Assembly: GCF_001730285.1 (NCBI RefSeq)
Contig: NZ_MIJZ01000001.1
Location: 1,155,196 to 1,219,195 of the forward strand
Length of the DNA stretch: 64,000 bases
Direction: 5' to 3'
DNA from: Enterococcus ureasiticus
GTDB lineage: Bacteria; Bacillota; Bacilli; Lactobacillales; Enterococcaceae
The notes under the pieces were generated by a model, which was not told where the DNA came from, ran no database searches, and saw only the letters and a list, made by a program, of their open reading frames with translations. This document shows, in pieces, positions 45,290 to 55,398 of the stretch. The position numbers and the translations under genes are program-made. Each line of letters begins with the position of its first letter. Within the stretch, counting starts at the first letter, position 1.

Positions 45290-45540
45290 CAGCTTTTCCT
45301 TAATCTAGCTTCTTGAACTAACACCTCGGAAAAAAGATGAATTCTATTAGTGACAAAAATCGCCACGAACAGTATTCCCTATTTTTCTATCGATGCTGAA
45401 CGAGTTCAATCAGCTTTTCCTTGATCCAGCCTCTCAAAGCAGCTCTTGAGGAAATTAGACAATCTTCACATGGAACAAGAAACGTTCCACATTCAGATTC
45501 CTAAATTTCTAAAGAGCTACACGCTTTGCTCAGCTTTTCC
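45290..45540 (-). repeat. Tandem ~120-bp repeat between yqeK and rsfS
   Basis: GGAAAAGCTG (minus strand) recurs with 5' ends at 45540, 45420 and 45299, a period of 120-121 bp. Each unit then shows a GCTC-rich part, a TAGAAAAATAGGGAA-like core (45378-45390 in the second unit; TTAGAAATTTAGGAA in the first) and a variable inverted repeat. The first unit starts in the last codons of yqeK. The same unit, opposite in orientation to its operon, occurs at 56347-56592. Confidence 0.75.
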
Positions 45541-46119
45541 CACAACCCAATAATTATATGTCTCAATTGTTTTGGGATAAATTTTTTGTTCTTGTTCAAT
45601 AAGATGCAGTAATGTATGCTTTGTTTCATATGCAACAGCTTCATCCAAATCAACCAAAGCTACTTTCCGTGCTTCTTTTACGCCAGGAAAATTGCGCCCT
45701 ATTTCAATATAATCAGCAACATAAATGATTTTATCAAGTAGACTCATTTTAGCAGCACCTGTCGTATGCAAACGAATCGCTTCTAAAATCTCTTCATCCT
45801 CTATGCCTAGTTCCCTTTGAACCATACTGGCACCAACAAGACCATGCCAAATTGCATTACCATAATTTAGTAAATCCTGATCATAGCCGTCTCGTTTGAT
45901 AATCAATTCAAACTCTTCATCAGGACGTTCTTTGGCGTAATCGTGAGTCAATGCTGCAATACTTGCCTTTTCTTTGGAAGCACCGTATTTAGCCGCTAAA
46001 GCTACAGCCATTTCTTCCACACCTAAAACATGTTGAAAGCGCCGTTCACTCATATGCATCTGGACTTCCTGCATCAATTCTTCGCGTTTAAACGCCGTAT
46101 ATTTTCCGCTAAAATCCAT
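45517..46119 (-). CDS. yqeK: HD-domain bis(5'-nucleosyl)-tetraphosphatase YqeK
   Basis: 200 residues with the YqeK-type HD domain: RFQHVLGVEEMA, THDYAKE (HD pair), WHGLVGAS and VADYIEIGR. These residues bind the iron used to hydrolyse Ap4A symmetrically to ADP. It overlaps the end of nadD by 11 nt, so both are cotranslated, as in other Firmicutes. The last codons (GKAEQSV) lie within a repeated element, so the C-terminus may be unlike that of close relatives. Confidence 0.94.
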   Translation of the reverse strand: MDFSGKYTAFKREELMQEVQMHMSERRFQHVLGVEEMAVALAAKYGASKEKASIAALTHDYAKERPDEEFELIIKRDGYDQDLLNYGNAIWHGLVGASMVQRELGIEDEEILEAIRLHTTGAAKMSLLDKIIYVADYIEIGRNFPGVKEARKVALVDLDEAVAYETKHTLLHLIEQEQKIYPKTIETYNYWVVGKAEQSV

Positions 46120-46753
46120 CTACATACAGCCCCTTCTCTTCTATATAGTGTATCACACTATTAGGCAATAAGTAGCGCGTAGAACAACCATTTTTGATTT
46201 TTTCCCGAATCAACGTTGAACTAATATCCATTTGGGGAACATCCACCCAAATAATCGGATAGGGTGAAACAGTTCCATAATGTGGACGACGGATACCTAC
46301 AAAATTAGTCAGTGTCATCAATTCATCGATTTTATGCCACTTTGGTAAATATTCTACCATGTCTCCGCCAATGATAAAATAGTAATCTGTATCTGGATTG
46401 TTTTGTGTTAAAGCTTTCATCGTGTCATAGGTATAACTTTTTCCCTTACGAAACAACTCGATGGGTTCAACAGCTAAATTAGGATTATCAGCAATTGCAA
46501 GTTCCAACATTGCTAAACGGTGTTTACTATCGATCGTCTTTTTTTCATCTACATGAGGCGGTAAATAAGTAGGCATCAAATAGACTTTGTCCAACCCAAG
46601 CTGTTGTTGCACTTGGTCAGCCATCACTAAATGAGCCAAATGAACTGGATTAAAATTCCCGCCTAAAATTCCTACCTGTTTACGCTTTTGAAAAAGCTTT
46701 GCTTCTTCCACAATTACTTCTGCTTTTAATGCTGCATTCGTATTTGTCCCCAT
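46109..46753 (-). CDS. nadD: Nicotinate-nucleotide adenylyltransferase
   Basis: 214 residues. The nucleotidyltransferase motif is GGNFNPVHLAHL (near 30-41), later GGDMVEYLPKW and the ISSTLIREKI motif near the C-terminus. NadD joins nicotinate mononucleotide and ATP to form deamido-NAD in NAD synthesis. An N-terminal extension of about 25 residues precedes the core, compared with B. subtilis. The ATG at 46753 is preceded by GGAGG 8 nt upstream. Part of the yqeG-yqeM block between yhbY and yqeK. Confidence 0.96.
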   Translation of the reverse strand: MGTNTNAALKAEVIVEEAKLFQKRKQVGILGGNFNPVHLAHLVMADQVQQQLGLDKVYLMPTYLPPHVDEKKTIDSKHRLAMLELAIADNPNLAVEPIELFRKGKSYTYDTMKALTQNNPDTDYYFIIGGDMVEYLPKWHKIDELMTLTNFVGIRRPHYGTVSPYPIIWVDVPQMDISSTLIREKIKNGCSTRYLLPNSVIHYIEEKGLYVDGF

Positions 46754-46771
46754 TTTTCTTACCTCCAAGTT

Positions 46772-47083
46772 TTAAATTACTTTAACTTCTTTAGAGATTT
46801 TTTGATATTTTTCATTAGATGATGGTTTAAATAAAACTAATACACGACCAATGATTTGAACGATATCGCAATGAATATCTGCCTTTAATGCTTCTGCTAC
46901 ATCTTCAGCAATCTCATCGGTATTTTGTAGTAATGTGACTTTGATCAATTCACGTTTTTCCAAAGCTTCATTAATTTGTACCACCATCGCAGAATTCAAG
47001 CCGCCTTTACCAATTTGAAAAATCGGTTGTAAATGGTGCGCTTGACTACGTAAAAAACGCTTTTGTTTTCCTCTTAAATTCAC
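46772..47083 (-). CDS. yhbY: Ribosome assembly RNA-binding protein YhbY (CRM domain)
   Basis: 103 residues with one CRM domain: LRGKQKRFLRSQAHHLQP, the GKGG loop (IFQIGKGGLNSAM, near 22-34), and ELIKVTLLQNT. YhbY/YqeI associates with pre-50S particles. It is located between yqeH and nadD, the usual position (aroE, present between yqeH and yqeI in Bacillus, is missing here). Confidence 0.95.
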   Translation of the reverse strand: MNLRGKQKRFLRSQAHHLQPIFQIGKGGLNSAMVVQINEALEKRELIKVTLLQNTDEIAEDVAEALKADIHCDIVQIIGRVLVLFKPSSNEKYQKISKEVKVI

Positions 47084-47114
47084 TAATTTTCCTTCTCTCT
47101 GTTCTCACTTATGA

Positions 47115-48230
47115 TTAAATCAACGCTTTTCTTCTTAAAACATCTACGCCTTTAGGAGCCCAGCCAGCAACTACACACGGTTCTGTCACCGTGATCCACC
47201 CAAGTCCGGCAAATACGATATCTGTTTTTTCTTTGATCGAAAATTCAAAACGAACCAAATCAGGAAAATCTGCGACTTCATCTAGACGCGGCGGTTGTAA
47301 TAATCCACCAACATGTTTTTCAGAAAAAGCATCTGCTGTCGCTGATTTAGTACGATGAATCGATAAATCATTTGATACATAGGCAATAAATGAACTACGT
47401 TCCCCTTGAACAAAATCAAAACGAGCTAAGCCACCTAAAAATAGCGTCTGTTCAGCATTCAACTGATATACTTTTGGTTTGATTTCTTTTTGTGGCGCAA
47501 TGATTTTTAAATCTTTTTTACCTAGGTAATGCGCCATTTGATGACGATGAATGATCCCTGGTGTGTCGATCAAGAAATGTCCATCATCCAAAGGTATTTC
47601 AATTTTATCTAATGTCGTTCCTGGAAATTGCGACGTTGTGATAACATTTTGAACGCCAGCAGTCTGCTTAATGATTTGATTGATCAACGTTGATTTCCCA
47701 ACATTTGTCACACCAACCACATAAACATCCTTACCGTCACGATATTTTTCGATCGTTTCAAGCAAGTTTTCCATTTCATGAGGTTTCTTGGCACTAGTCA
47801 GTAAAACATCAACGGGACGTAAGCCTTCTTCATGCGCTCGCTCTCTCATCCATTGAATCATTTTAGGTTTCTTTAATGATTTTGGGAGAATATCGACTTT
47901 GTTTCCTACCATCAATACTGGATTATCCCCAATAAAACGATGTAGTCCCGGAATCAATGAACCGTTAAAATCAAAAATATCAACAACGTTCACGATCAAA
48001 GCGTCTTCTTTACCCAGCTCATTTAATAAACGTAAAAAATCATCATCTGTCAAATGAACATCTTGAATGTCGTTGTAATGTCTTAAACGAAAACAGCGTT
48101 GGCAATAAACTTCCCCTGTCTCCATCCCCTTCTCAAAAGCAGCCTTTGGCGTATAGCCTAGTTTATCTGGCTGATCTGTTTGAATGATTGCACCACAACC
48201 GATGCAATGGATTGCTTCTTGCTCGCTCAT
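47115..48230 (-). CDS. yqeH: Ribosome biogenesis GTPase YqeH
   Basis: 371 residues. An N-terminal zinc finger CIGCG...CQRC (near 10-47) is followed by a circularly permuted GTPase: G4 NKVD (GNKVDILPKS), G5 TSAKK, G1 GVTNVGKST, G3 DTPG, in that order. YqeH is needed for 30S assembly. The ATG at 48230 follows AAAGGCGG and overlaps the yqeG stop (ATGA), so coupling is likely. Confidence 0.96.
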   Translation of the reverse strand: MSEQEAIHCIGCGAIIQTDQPDKLGYTPKAAFEKGMETGEVYCQRCFRLRHYNDIQDVHLTDDDFLRLLNELGKEDALIVNVVDIFDFNGSLIPGLHRFIGDNPVLMVGNKVDILPKSLKKPKMIQWMRERAHEEGLRPVDVLLTSAKKPHEMENLLETIEKYRDGKDVYVVGVTNVGKSTLINQIIKQTAGVQNVITTSQFPGTTLDKIEIPLDDGHFLIDTPGIIHRHQMAHYLGKKDLKIIAPQKEIKPKVYQLNAEQTLFLGGLARFDFVQGERSSFIAYVSNDLSIHRTKSATADAFSEKHVGGLLQPPRLDEVADFPDLVRFEFSIKEKTDIVFAGLGWITVTEPCVVAGWAPKGVDVLRRKALI

Positions 48231-48754
48231 TCTAGTCCGCCTTTCCATATCATATCTGGATGTTTCTTCGCTAAATGTTTCATGATTTTTCGTTCAAAGA
48301 ATCGATTGATTCTTGTATTCCATCCATCCGTGTCAACTATAGGACGAACTAAAATATTTCTGATTCCAGCAGCATTAGCTCCTCGAATATCAGTCATGAT
48401 CTGGTCACCGACCATTACTAACTCTTCTGGTTTCATATTTAATTTTTTCTCTGCTTCTCTGAATCCTCTTGTCGAGGGTTTCAACGCTCTAGATACATAT
48501 TCTAGATCAAATTTCTCAACTGCGCGTTTTATGCGGCTGGATTTATTATTTGAAACGACCACAACTGGAATTCCGGCATTTTTCATTTCCAGAATCCATG
48601 TCAGTAATTCTTCGGTCCCGTCTGGATTATCCCAAGCAATCAAGGTATTGTCCAAATCGGTCAATACGGCTTTGACCCCTAATTTTTTTAATTGGTTCGG
48701 TGTGATTTTATAAATCGCATCAACCATCCAAGTTGGTTTGAATTTTGAAAACAT
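48227..48754 (-). CDS. yqeG: YqeG family HAD IIIA phosphatase
   Basis: 175 residues with the HAD motif I DLDNTLIAWD (near 33-42), motif II VVVSNNKSS and motif III GDQIMTDIRGAN, hence a HAD-superfamily phosphatase; substrate unknown. The ATG at 48754 follows GAGGAG. First gene of the ribosome-assembly/NAD operon; the next gene overlaps it by 4 nt. Confidence 0.94.
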   Translation of the reverse strand: MFSKFKPTWMVDAIYKITPNQLKKLGVKAVLTDLDNTLIAWDNPDGTEELLTWILEMKNAGIPVVVVSNNKSSRIKRAVEKFDLEYVSRALKPSTRGFREAEKKLNMKPEELVMVGDQIMTDIRGANAAGIRNILVRPIVDTDGWNTRINRFFERKIMKHLAKKHPDMIWKGGLE

Positions 48755-48979
48755 AGTAACTCCTCTCATCTTCACGATGAACTTTTTCATAGTGAAAGGA
48801 GTACTAAGCTAGCACTCCTCCAATTTGTATTATACTGCATTTCCCTAAAAATTTCTATAAATGCTTATCATAAGTTTTCATAAGATTCAATGACGAGCAA
48901 ATGGCAGAGCAAACATGATTTTGTCTCTTTAACAATTTTTGTGATAAACTTTTTTAAACCAATGAAAAGAGGAAACCTA

Positions 48980-49372
48980 ATGACCGTTAAAATAGAAAAA
49001 GCATCCCTCAATCTTTTTGTACCTGACACAGAAAAAGCAATGACACTTTATGAAAAAATATTCGATGCAAAGAAAATAGAATTAACTACTACAGACACAA
49101 TGAAATCCGGTCGTTTCAGTATTGGAGAAAGCCTCTTCGCTTTAGCCGATGAACAACCAGAAAATGGTGGTAAATCACCTTTGACCTTAAAAGGTACGCC
49201 CCTTTGTATCCAATTGATTTGTAATAATGTAGAAGAACTTGTCGAAAAAACGTTAGCTGCAGGCTGTATTTTAGAAATGCCTATTACCGTTGTGCCAAAT
49301 AAATTTAAAGTGGCAAATATCAAAGATCCTTTTGGTTTTGTTTGGTCAATTTCAGAAGTTTATGCTAATTAA
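48980..49372 (+). CDS. VOC superfamily (glyoxalase-like) protein
   Basis: 130 residues with the beta-alpha-beta-beta-beta repeat of the vicinal-oxygen-chelate fold: ASLNLFVPDTEKAMTLYEKIF (in parts: NLFVPDTEKA, LYEKIFDAKK) at the N-terminus and the C-terminal KVANIKDPFGFVWSISE. It is closest to the PhnB-like branch, where substrate and metal cannot be predicted. AGAGG precedes the ATG. A TTGTCT/GATAAA promoter seems to lie about 40-60 bp upstream. Convergent with accA. Confidence 0.85.
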   Translation: MTVKIEKASLNLFVPDTEKAMTLYEKIFDAKKIELTTTDTMKSGRFSIGESLFALADEQPENGGKSPLTLKGTPLCIQLICNNVEELVEKTLAAGCILEMPITVVPNKFKVANIKDPFGFVWSISEVYAN

Positions 49373-49384
49373 TGATGATACAAA

Positions 49385-49421
49385 AAAAATGGAGCAGGCC
49401 CAATAAGCTTGCTCCATTTTT
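49385..49421. terminator. Bidirectional terminator between VOC gene and accA
   Basis: AAAAATGGAGCA (49385-49396) pairs perfectly with TGCTCCATTTTT (49410-49421). Confidence 0.88.
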
Positions 49422-49431
49422 ATATGGTTGT

Positions 49432-50217
49432 TTAATATTTACGAAAACGCTGATAACGATTTTCCAACAGCACATCTGTTTCTAATTGAGATAGTTCAGA
49501 AAACTTACTAATAAGTGCTTTTTGAATCATTCGATTGATTTTCGGTTGTTCCAATACTTCACCGTTCATTTCTTCTGGAATCACTCGATCAATAATCGTT
49601 AATTCTTTTAATTCTGTCGCAGTGATTTTCATTAATTCTGCTGCTTCTTTAGCCCGACTACCGTCTTTCCATAAAATCGAAGCAAAACCTTCTGGTGAAA
49701 GTACTGCATAAATCGTATGTTCCAACATCCAAACTTCATCAGCTAATGCAAGAGCTAATGCGCCGCCGCTTCCGCCCTCACCAATAATAATGGCAATGAT
49801 CGGCACGCTTAAATCAGACATCTCTATCAAATTTCTAGCAATTGCCTCACCTTCACCACGTTCTTCTGCCTCAATACCGCAATATGCTCCTGCTGTATTG
49901 ATAAACGTAACAACTGGACGGCCAAATTTTTCTGCCTGCTTCATCAAACGTAACGCTTTACGATAACCTTCTGGATGAGGTGCCCCAAAATTTCGTTCGA
50001 TATTTTCAGGTAAGTTACGTCCTTTTTGAATCCCGACTACCGTCACAGGTTTGTCTTCTAACGTTGCAACACCACCAACTACGGCTAAATCTTCTCCAAA
50101 GTAACGATCCCCATGAAATTCCATAAAATCATCAAAAATTGCAGCAATATATTCTAATGTTGTATAACGATCCTGTGCACGAGCTAAGGTGACAATATCA
50201 TTGGCAGTTTTTTCCAT
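49432..50217 (-). CDS. accA: Acetyl-CoA carboxylase carboxyltransferase subunit alpha
   Basis: 261 residues: [14 protein letters not shown] near the N-terminus, [15 protein letters not shown], and the crotonase-type oxyanion region [15 protein letters not shown] (near 125-139). With AccD it moves carboxyl from biotin-AccB to acetyl-CoA, giving malonyl-CoA. Last gene of the fab/acc operon; one base separates it from accD. Confidence 0.97.
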   Translation of the reverse strand: MEKTANDIVTLARAQDRYTTLEYIAAIFDDFMEFHGDRYFGEDLAVVGGVATLEDKPVTVVGIQKGRNLPENIERNFGAPHPEGYRKALRLMKQAEKFGRPVVTFINTAGAYCGIEAEERGEGEAIARNLIEMSDLSVPIIAIIIGEGGSGGALALALADEVWMLEHTIYAVLSPEGFASILWKDGSRAKEAAELMKITATELKELTIIDRVIPEEMNGEVLEQPKINRMIQKALISKFSELSQLETDVLLENRYQRFRKY

Positions 50218-50218
50218 G

Positions 50219-51085
50219 CTATTTCCACCCTTTCATCGTATGAATCTTTATTAATTTACTCAATGCTTCCCGCAATTGATTTCTTGGAACAATCTTATCG
50301 ACAAATCCGTGATCCAGTAGAAATTCTGCTTTTTGAAAATCATCCGGTAACTCTTGACGGATCGTCTGCTCAATCACTCGACGGCCAGCAAACCCAATCA
50401 AACTTTGCGGCTCGGCTATTATAACATCACCATCCATCGCAAAGCTAGCTGTAACGCCACCTGTTGTGGGATCAGTTAGCACTGTGATATAAAGTAATCC
50501 TGCATTGCTATGCCGTTTAAGCGCACCAGAAATTTTAGCCATTTGCATTAGAGAAAAAATCCCTTCCTGCATTCTTGCTCCACCTGAGGCAGTAAAAATA
50601 ATCACCGGTAAATGCTGTTCCGTTGCTCGTTCAAACAGACGAGTAATTTTCTCACCCACAACGGTTCCCATGCTTCCCATAATAAAATTAGCATCCATCA
50701 CACCGATACCGATCTCTTGATCATCTATTTTAGCTTTCCCAGTTAAAACGGCTTCATGTAATTCTGTTTTTTCTTGCATCTTGGCGATTTTATCCAAATA
50801 GTCTGGAAAATCTAAGGGGTCTTTCGTAACTAAATCTGTATCCCACTCTTCAAAACTCTTCTCATCTACCGTCAATGCAAGTCGTTCCCAAGCACCAATT
50901 CTAAAGCTATAACCGCAATAAGGGCAGACTTTTTCTGCCCCCATATCTTTTGTATATAGCGTACGTTTGCAACAAGGACATTTCGCCCACATGTTATCTG
51001 GAACTGCAGGTTTTTTTACAGAAGATTGGTCGCCCGCGCGATTCGGATTGATTCGAATGTAGTTTTTCTTTTTAAATAAAGCCAT
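50219..51085 (-). CDS. accD: Acetyl-CoA carboxylase carboxyltransferase subunit beta
   Basis: 288 residues. A four-cysteine zinc ribbon, CPCC...CPYC (near 36-58), leads a crotonase fold with [20 protein letters not shown] and [15 protein letters not shown]. It is the partner of AccA. Lies between accC and accA, with AAGGAGCAGG just upstream of the ATG. Confidence 0.97.
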   Translation of the reverse strand: MALFKKKNYIRINPNRAGDQSSVKKPAVPDNMWAKCPCCKRTLYTKDMGAEKVCPYCGYSFRIGAWERLALTVDEKSFEEWDTDLVTKDPLDFPDYLDKIAKMQEKTELHEAVLTGKAKIDDQEIGIGVMDANFIMGSMGTVVGEKITRLFERATEQHLPVIIFTASGGARMQEGIFSLMQMAKISGALKRHSNAGLLYITVLTDPTTGGVTASFAMDGDVIIAEPQSLIGFAGRRVIEQTIRQELPDDFQKAEFLLDHGFVDKIVPRNQLREALSKLIKIHTMKGWK

Positions 51086-51099
51086 ACACCTGCTCCTTT

Positions 51100-52470
51100 T
51101 TAATTATCGCTTTCTGGTTTCCAATTTGGTAAAAATGTTTCTTGTAAAAAACTCGTATCATAATCGCCAGCTAACACATTTTTATGGGTAATCAAATCTA
51201 GCTGAAATTCTGAATTTGTGATAATACCATCTGTTACGATTTCGTTTAGCGCCCGCTGCATTTTCATCAACGCATCCATTCGATCATTGCCATGGACAAT
51301 TACTTTAGCGATCATCGAATCATAAAAAGGTGGAATCGTATATCCTGAATACATGGCACTATCTACCCTTAATCCCATTCCTCCGCTTGGAAGCAACAAG
51401 TTTTTGATTTTTCCAGGAGAAGGAGCAAAATTAAAAGCAGGATTTTCAGCATTGATTCGGCATTCGATTGCATGGCCTGTGATCGTAATATCTTCTTGTG
51501 TGTATGGTAATTCTTCACCAGAAGCCACTTTCAACTGTGCTTTAACAAGATCGATTCCGGTAACCATTTCTGTAACAGGATGTTCAACTTGGATTCGAGT
51601 ATTCATTTCCATAAAATAAACTTCACCCGATTTATCCATCAAAAATTCAATCGTTCCAGCATTTTCATAATGAACAGCTTCAGCTGCACGTACGGCCGTT
51701 TCACCTATTAACTGACGTTTCTCAGGAGAAATCGCGATCGATGGCGATTCTTCAAGAACTTTTTGATTATTTCTTTGTAAAGAACAATCACGTTCCCCTA
51801 AATGGATTACATGCCCATATTGATCACCTAAAATTTGAACTTCAATATGACGGGCTGGATAAATAATTTTTTCTAAGTACATATCATCATTGCCAAAAGC
51901 CGCTTTTGCTTCTTGCTGTGCTGAGGTAAAATGTTGAGGTAGTTCTTCTTTGCTCATTACTTTTCGGATCCCTTTACCACCACCACCAGCTGCTGCTTTC
52001 AACATAACTGGGTAACCGATATTATCGGCGATCGTTAAAGCTTCTTCAACAGAACTGATCACACCAGTACTTCCAGGAATAACTGGAACGTTGGCTTTTT
52101 GCATCAATTCACGTGCATTGATTTTATTCCCCATCGCATCAATTGTTGCTGCTTTTGGACCAATAAATGTAATATTGCATTCTTCACACATTGCTGCAAA
52201 TTGACTGTTTTCAGATAAAAATCCAAAACCAGGATGGATTGCTTCAGCATTGGTCACGATCGCTGCACTTAGTACACTCTGTACATTTAAATATGAATCA
52301 GCCGCTTTCGCTGGCCCAATACAAATAGCCTCATCTGCAAGCTGTGTGTGTAATGCTTCTTTATCTGCTTCGGAGTATACCGCAACGGTCTGCACACCTA
52401 ATTCACGACATGCTCGAATGATCCGAACTGCGATTTCTCCTCTATTTGCAATTAAAACTTTTGAAAACAT
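51100..52470 (-). CDS. accC: Biotin carboxylase
   Basis: 456 residues with an N-terminal biotin carboxylase domain ([14 protein letters not shown]), the ATP-grasp glycine loop [14 protein letters not shown] (near 159-172), [14 protein letters not shown] and a C-terminal domain with [14 protein letters not shown]. It carboxylates the biotin on AccB. Eight bases separate it from fabZ. Confidence 0.97.
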   Translation of the reverse strand: MFSKVLIANRGEIAVRIIRACRELGVQTVAVYSEADKEALHTQLADEAICIGPAKAADSYLNVQSVLSAAIVTNAEAIHPGFGFLSENSQFAAMCEECNITFIGPKAATIDAMGNKINARELMQKANVPVIPGSTGVISSVEEALTIADNIGYPVMLKAAAGGGGKGIRKVMSKEELPQHFTSAQQEAKAAFGNDDMYLEKIIYPARHIEVQILGDQYGHVIHLGERDCSLQRNNQKVLEESPSIAISPEKRQLIGETAVRAAEAVHYENAGTIEFLMDKSGEVYFMEMNTRIQVEHPVTEMVTGIDLVKAQLKVASGEELPYTQEDITITGHAIECRINAENPAFNFAPSPGKIKNLLLPSGGMGLRVDSAMYSGYTIPPFYDSMIAKVIVHGNDRMDALMKMQRALNEIVTDGIITNSEFQLDLITHKNVLAGDYDTSFLQETFLPNWKPESDN

Positions 52471-52477
52471 AGCTCAC

Positions 52478-52900
52478 CTATCCAATCATAAAGGTCAATT
52501 CTGCTTCCGCTACTTTTTTCCCGTTCACAGTCGCAGTTCCTTTGCCGATGCCGGCTATTGATTTTACTTTCATAATTTCTACTTCTAACATCAACGTATC
52601 ACCTGGAACAACTTTTTGTCTAAATTTGGCTTTATCAATACCGCCAAAATAGGCTGTCTTGCCTTTAAAATCAGGCATAGACAATAATGCTACAGCTCCT
52701 GCTTGAGCAAGCGCTTCAAGAATCAAAACACCTGGCATAACAGGCTCTCCTGGAAAATGACCTTGAAAAAAAGGTTCATTGATCGTAACATTTTTCTTCG
52801 CGATAACTTTTTCACCCACAACGATTTCTTCGACCGTATCCAATAGTAAAAACGGATAACGATGAGGGATAATTTCTTTAATTTCTTGAATATTCATCAT
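52478..52900 (-). CDS. fabZ: 3-hydroxyacyl-ACP dehydratase FabZ
   Basis: 140 residues, hot-dog fold with the catalytic histidine in [16 protein letters not shown] (near 44-59) and the glutamate in [12 protein letters not shown]. It removes water from 3-hydroxyacyl-ACP. In E. faecalis a separate FabN-type enzyme makes unsaturated acids, so this one likely serves saturated elongation; that separation is from knowledge of the family. It overlaps the accB stop by one base. Confidence 0.95.
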   Translation of the reverse strand: MMNIQEIKEIIPHRYPFLLLDTVEEIVVGEKVIAKKNVTINEPFFQGHFPGEPVMPGVLILEALAQAGAVALLSMPDFKGKTAYFGGIDKAKFRQKVVPGDTLMLEVEIMKVKSIAGIGKGTATVNGKKVAEAELTFMIG

Positions 52901-53394
52901 TACACTCCTTTAGATACACGGAAAAGTGGTTGATTAAATTCAACAACATCTTCATTTTGTATCAAGACTTCCGTAATTACACCATCAACTGTTGCCGTAA
53001 TCTCATTCATAAGTTTCATCGCTTCAACTATACAAACGACATCCCCTTTTTTCACCGAATCCCCAACTTGTTTGAAGTTTTCTTTATCAGGTGCCGGTTT
53101 TAAATACACAATACCCACGATTGGCGAGATGATTTCTTCTGTGTTTTCTGGTTTTGTCTCAGATTTTACAGTTTCATTAACTGTTTCTTTTACTTCGGTC
53201 GTTTGACTCGTAATTTCAGTTGTGCCTTGGTGCGTATTTCTCTCAGCTACTTCTTTTACTTCACCTGACGATGTTTTTTGTGTCACTTTATTTTTATTCA
53301 TGTAAAGTCCAAACGAACCTTCTTTAAGATCAAATTCAGTTAATGTCGATTCATCAAACTGCGTCAATAATTCTTTTACTTCATTGATATTCAT
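52900..53394 (-). CDS. accB: Biotin carboxyl carrier protein of acetyl-CoA carboxylase
   Basis: 164 residues: N-terminal helical part, a long Thr/Glu-rich linker (about 38-85) and a C-terminal biotinyl domain with the [10 protein letters not shown] biotin site; the lysine is intact. The VYLKPAPD thumb-like region precedes it. Next to fabF with a one-base gap. Confidence 0.96.
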   Translation of the reverse strand: MNINEVKELLTQFDESTLTEFDLKEGSFGLYMNKNKVTQKTSSGEVKEVAERNTHQGTTEITSQTTEVKETVNETVKSETKPENTEEIISPIVGIVYLKPAPDKENFKQVGDSVKKGDVVCIVEAMKLMNEITATVDGVITEVLIQNEDVVEFNQPLFRVSKGV

Positions 53395-53395
53395 C

Positions 53396-54631
53396 TTAAT
53401 CCTCCCAACGTTTTAAACAAAGTACAGCATTATGACCACCAAAGCCGAAAGAATTTGTTAATGCATAATCAAATTTATGTTTTTGGCTTTTATTTGTGAC
53501 AATATTAATTTCGATGGCCTCATCAAGTTGATCAATATTGATAGTTGGTGGAATAAATTGGTGCTGTAATGCATTCAATGTTGCAATTGCTTCAATCCCG
53601 CCAGTAGCACCTAACGCATGACCAGTCATACTTTTCGTGCTACTGACACGAACATTTTTAGACGCTTCTCCTAATGCTGTTTGGATCGCTTTAGTCTCTG
53701 CAACATCATTTGAAGGTGTACTAGTTCCATGAGCATTGATATAACCAACTTTGGCAGAATCAATAGCTGCTTCTTCAATTGCTAATTTCATCGCCTTAGC
53801 CGCACCGCTTCCATCTGGTCTCGGTGAAGTCATATGATACGCATCACAGTTTGACCCATATCCAACGATTTCACCTAAAATTTTAGCTCCTCTTTTTTGA
53901 GCATGTTCCAAAGATTCTAGAACTAAAATCCCAGCTCCCTCACCCATTACAAATCCACTGCGGTCTTTGTCAAAAGGAATCGATCCTCTATTTGGATTTT
54001 CCTCGGAAGTAACAGCTGTTAATGAAGCAAAACCTGCAATCCCGATTTCTGTAATTGAGGCCTCAGTTCCTCCCGCTAGTATCACATCTGAATATCCATG
54101 TTTGATATTTCTAAAAGCTTCACCAATCGAATTATTCGCCGTAGCACAAGCAGTGACTGTTGCCGTACAAGTTCCTCTTGCTCCAACACGTAAAGCAATA
54201 TTACCTGCCGCCATATTGCCAATTGCCATTGGTATAAATAAAGGCGCTACCCTTTTAGGACCTTTTTCACGCATTCGAGTCACTTGATCTTGAATCGTTT
54301 GAAGTCCTCCGATACCAGAACCTACCATAACACCAAAACGGTCAACATCTATTTCTTCGATATCTAGTTTACTCATTTCCATCGCTTCTAAAGACGCATA
54401 GATACCAAATAAGGAAAATAAATCCATCCGTTTAGCATCTTTTTTTGCAAAGTACTTATCAAAAGGAAAATCTTTTACTTCTGCTGCTAACGTAATACCT
54501 GTTTCGCTAGCATCAAATTTAGTAATAGGACCAATCCCGTTTTCTCCTCTTTGTAAACTTTCTAAAAAGGCTTCTGCATCATTTCCGATTGGAGATGCTA
54601 CACCATAACCTGTAATAACTACGCGATTCAT
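53396..54631 (-). CDS. fabF: 3-oxoacyl-ACP synthase II
   Basis: 411 residues with the Cys-His-His triad: TACATANNSIGEA (Cys near 162), NAHGTSTPSND and KSMTGHALGATG. It elongates acyl-ACP with malonyl-ACP. The usual FabF signature IGPITKFD appears near the N-terminus. Lies between fabG and accB, ATG preceded by AAAGGAGCGG. Confidence 0.97.
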   Translation of the reverse strand: MNRVVITGYGVASPIGNDAEAFLESLQRGENGIGPITKFDASETGITLAAEVKDFPFDKYFAKKDAKRMDLFSLFGIYASLEAMEMSKLDIEEIDVDRFGVMVGSGIGGLQTIQDQVTRMREKGPKRVAPLFIPMAIGNMAAGNIALRVGARGTCTATVTACATANNSIGEAFRNIKHGYSDVILAGGTEASITEIGIAGFASLTAVTSEENPNRGSIPFDKDRSGFVMGEGAGILVLESLEHAQKRGAKILGEIVGYGSNCDAYHMTSPRPDGSGAAKAMKLAIEEAAIDSAKVGYINAHGTSTPSNDVAETKAIQTALGEASKNVRVSSTKSMTGHALGATGGIEAIATLNALQHQFIPPTINIDQLDEAIEINIVTNKSQKHKFDYALTNSFGFGGHNAVLCLKRWED

Positions 54632-54657
54632 TCAACCGCTCCTTTCAAGCTTGTTCA

Positions 54658-55395
54658 TTAGCCATGCATGACTAAACCACCATCTACATTCAAGACTTGT
54701 CCTGTGATATAAGGACTTTTCGCTAAAAAGATAGCCGTATTGGCTACATCTTCCACTTGCCCAAATGATTGCAATGGAATTTGCTGACTCATTTGTTCTT
54801 TGACTTTATCAGATAAAACCTCAGTCATTTCAGTTTCGATAAAACCTGGTGCGATAGCATTGCAAGTAATTCCTCGTGCAGCAACTTCTCTCGCAACAGA
54901 CTTAGTTAAGCCAATCACTCCAGCCTTACTTGCCGCATAGTTAGCTTGACCGATATTCCCCATCAAACCGACAACACTGGACATGTTAATGATACTTCCA
55001 CTGCGCTGTTTCATCATCTTTTTAATTGCATGTTGTGTCATGTTGAATGTCCCAGTTAGATTGATTTGAATGCAACTAGTAAAATCTTCTTCTGACATTC
55101 TCAATAATAACTTATCATTCGTGATTCCTGCATTATTAATTAAAATATCGATTGAACCTAAACCATCAATTGCGGCTTGGATCATTTCCCCTGCTGATTC
55201 AAAACTGCCGATATCTCCAGAAATACCGATACATTTAACACCAAAAGATTCTACTTCTGCTATTAATTCAGTACTTATTTCTCCGCGCCCATTAAGCACA
55301 ACATTAGCTCCTTCTTTCGCAAAAGCTAAAGCAACAGCTTTACCAATTCCTCGTGTGCTTCCTGTAACAAACACGTTTTTTCCTTTAAGTTCCAT
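54658..55395 (-). CDS. fabG: 3-oxoacyl-ACP reductase
   Basis: 245 residues of the SDR family: the NADPH loop TGSTRGIGKAVA (11-22), NNAG (near 87-90), and the Ser-Tyr-Lys triad in MSSVVG and YAASKAG. It reduces 3-oxoacyl-ACP. It begins three bases after fabD. Confidence 0.97.
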   Translation of the reverse strand: MELKGKNVFVTGSTRGIGKAVALAFAKEGANVVLNGRGEISTELIAEVESFGVKCIGISGDIGSFESAGEMIQAAIDGLGSIDILINNAGITNDKLLLRMSEEDFTSCIQINLTGTFNMTQHAIKKMMKQRSGSIINMSSVVGLMGNIGQANYAASKAGVIGLTKSVAREVAARGITCNAIAPGFIETEMTEVLSDKVKEQMSQQIPLQSFGQVEDVANTAIFLAKSPYITGQVLNVDGGLVMHG

Positions 55396-55398
55396 TCG

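Noticed and set aside
45290..45540. CRISPR-like array because of the regular spacing
   Set aside because: The period is 120 bp, the repeated part is long and degenerate, and no cas genes are present.
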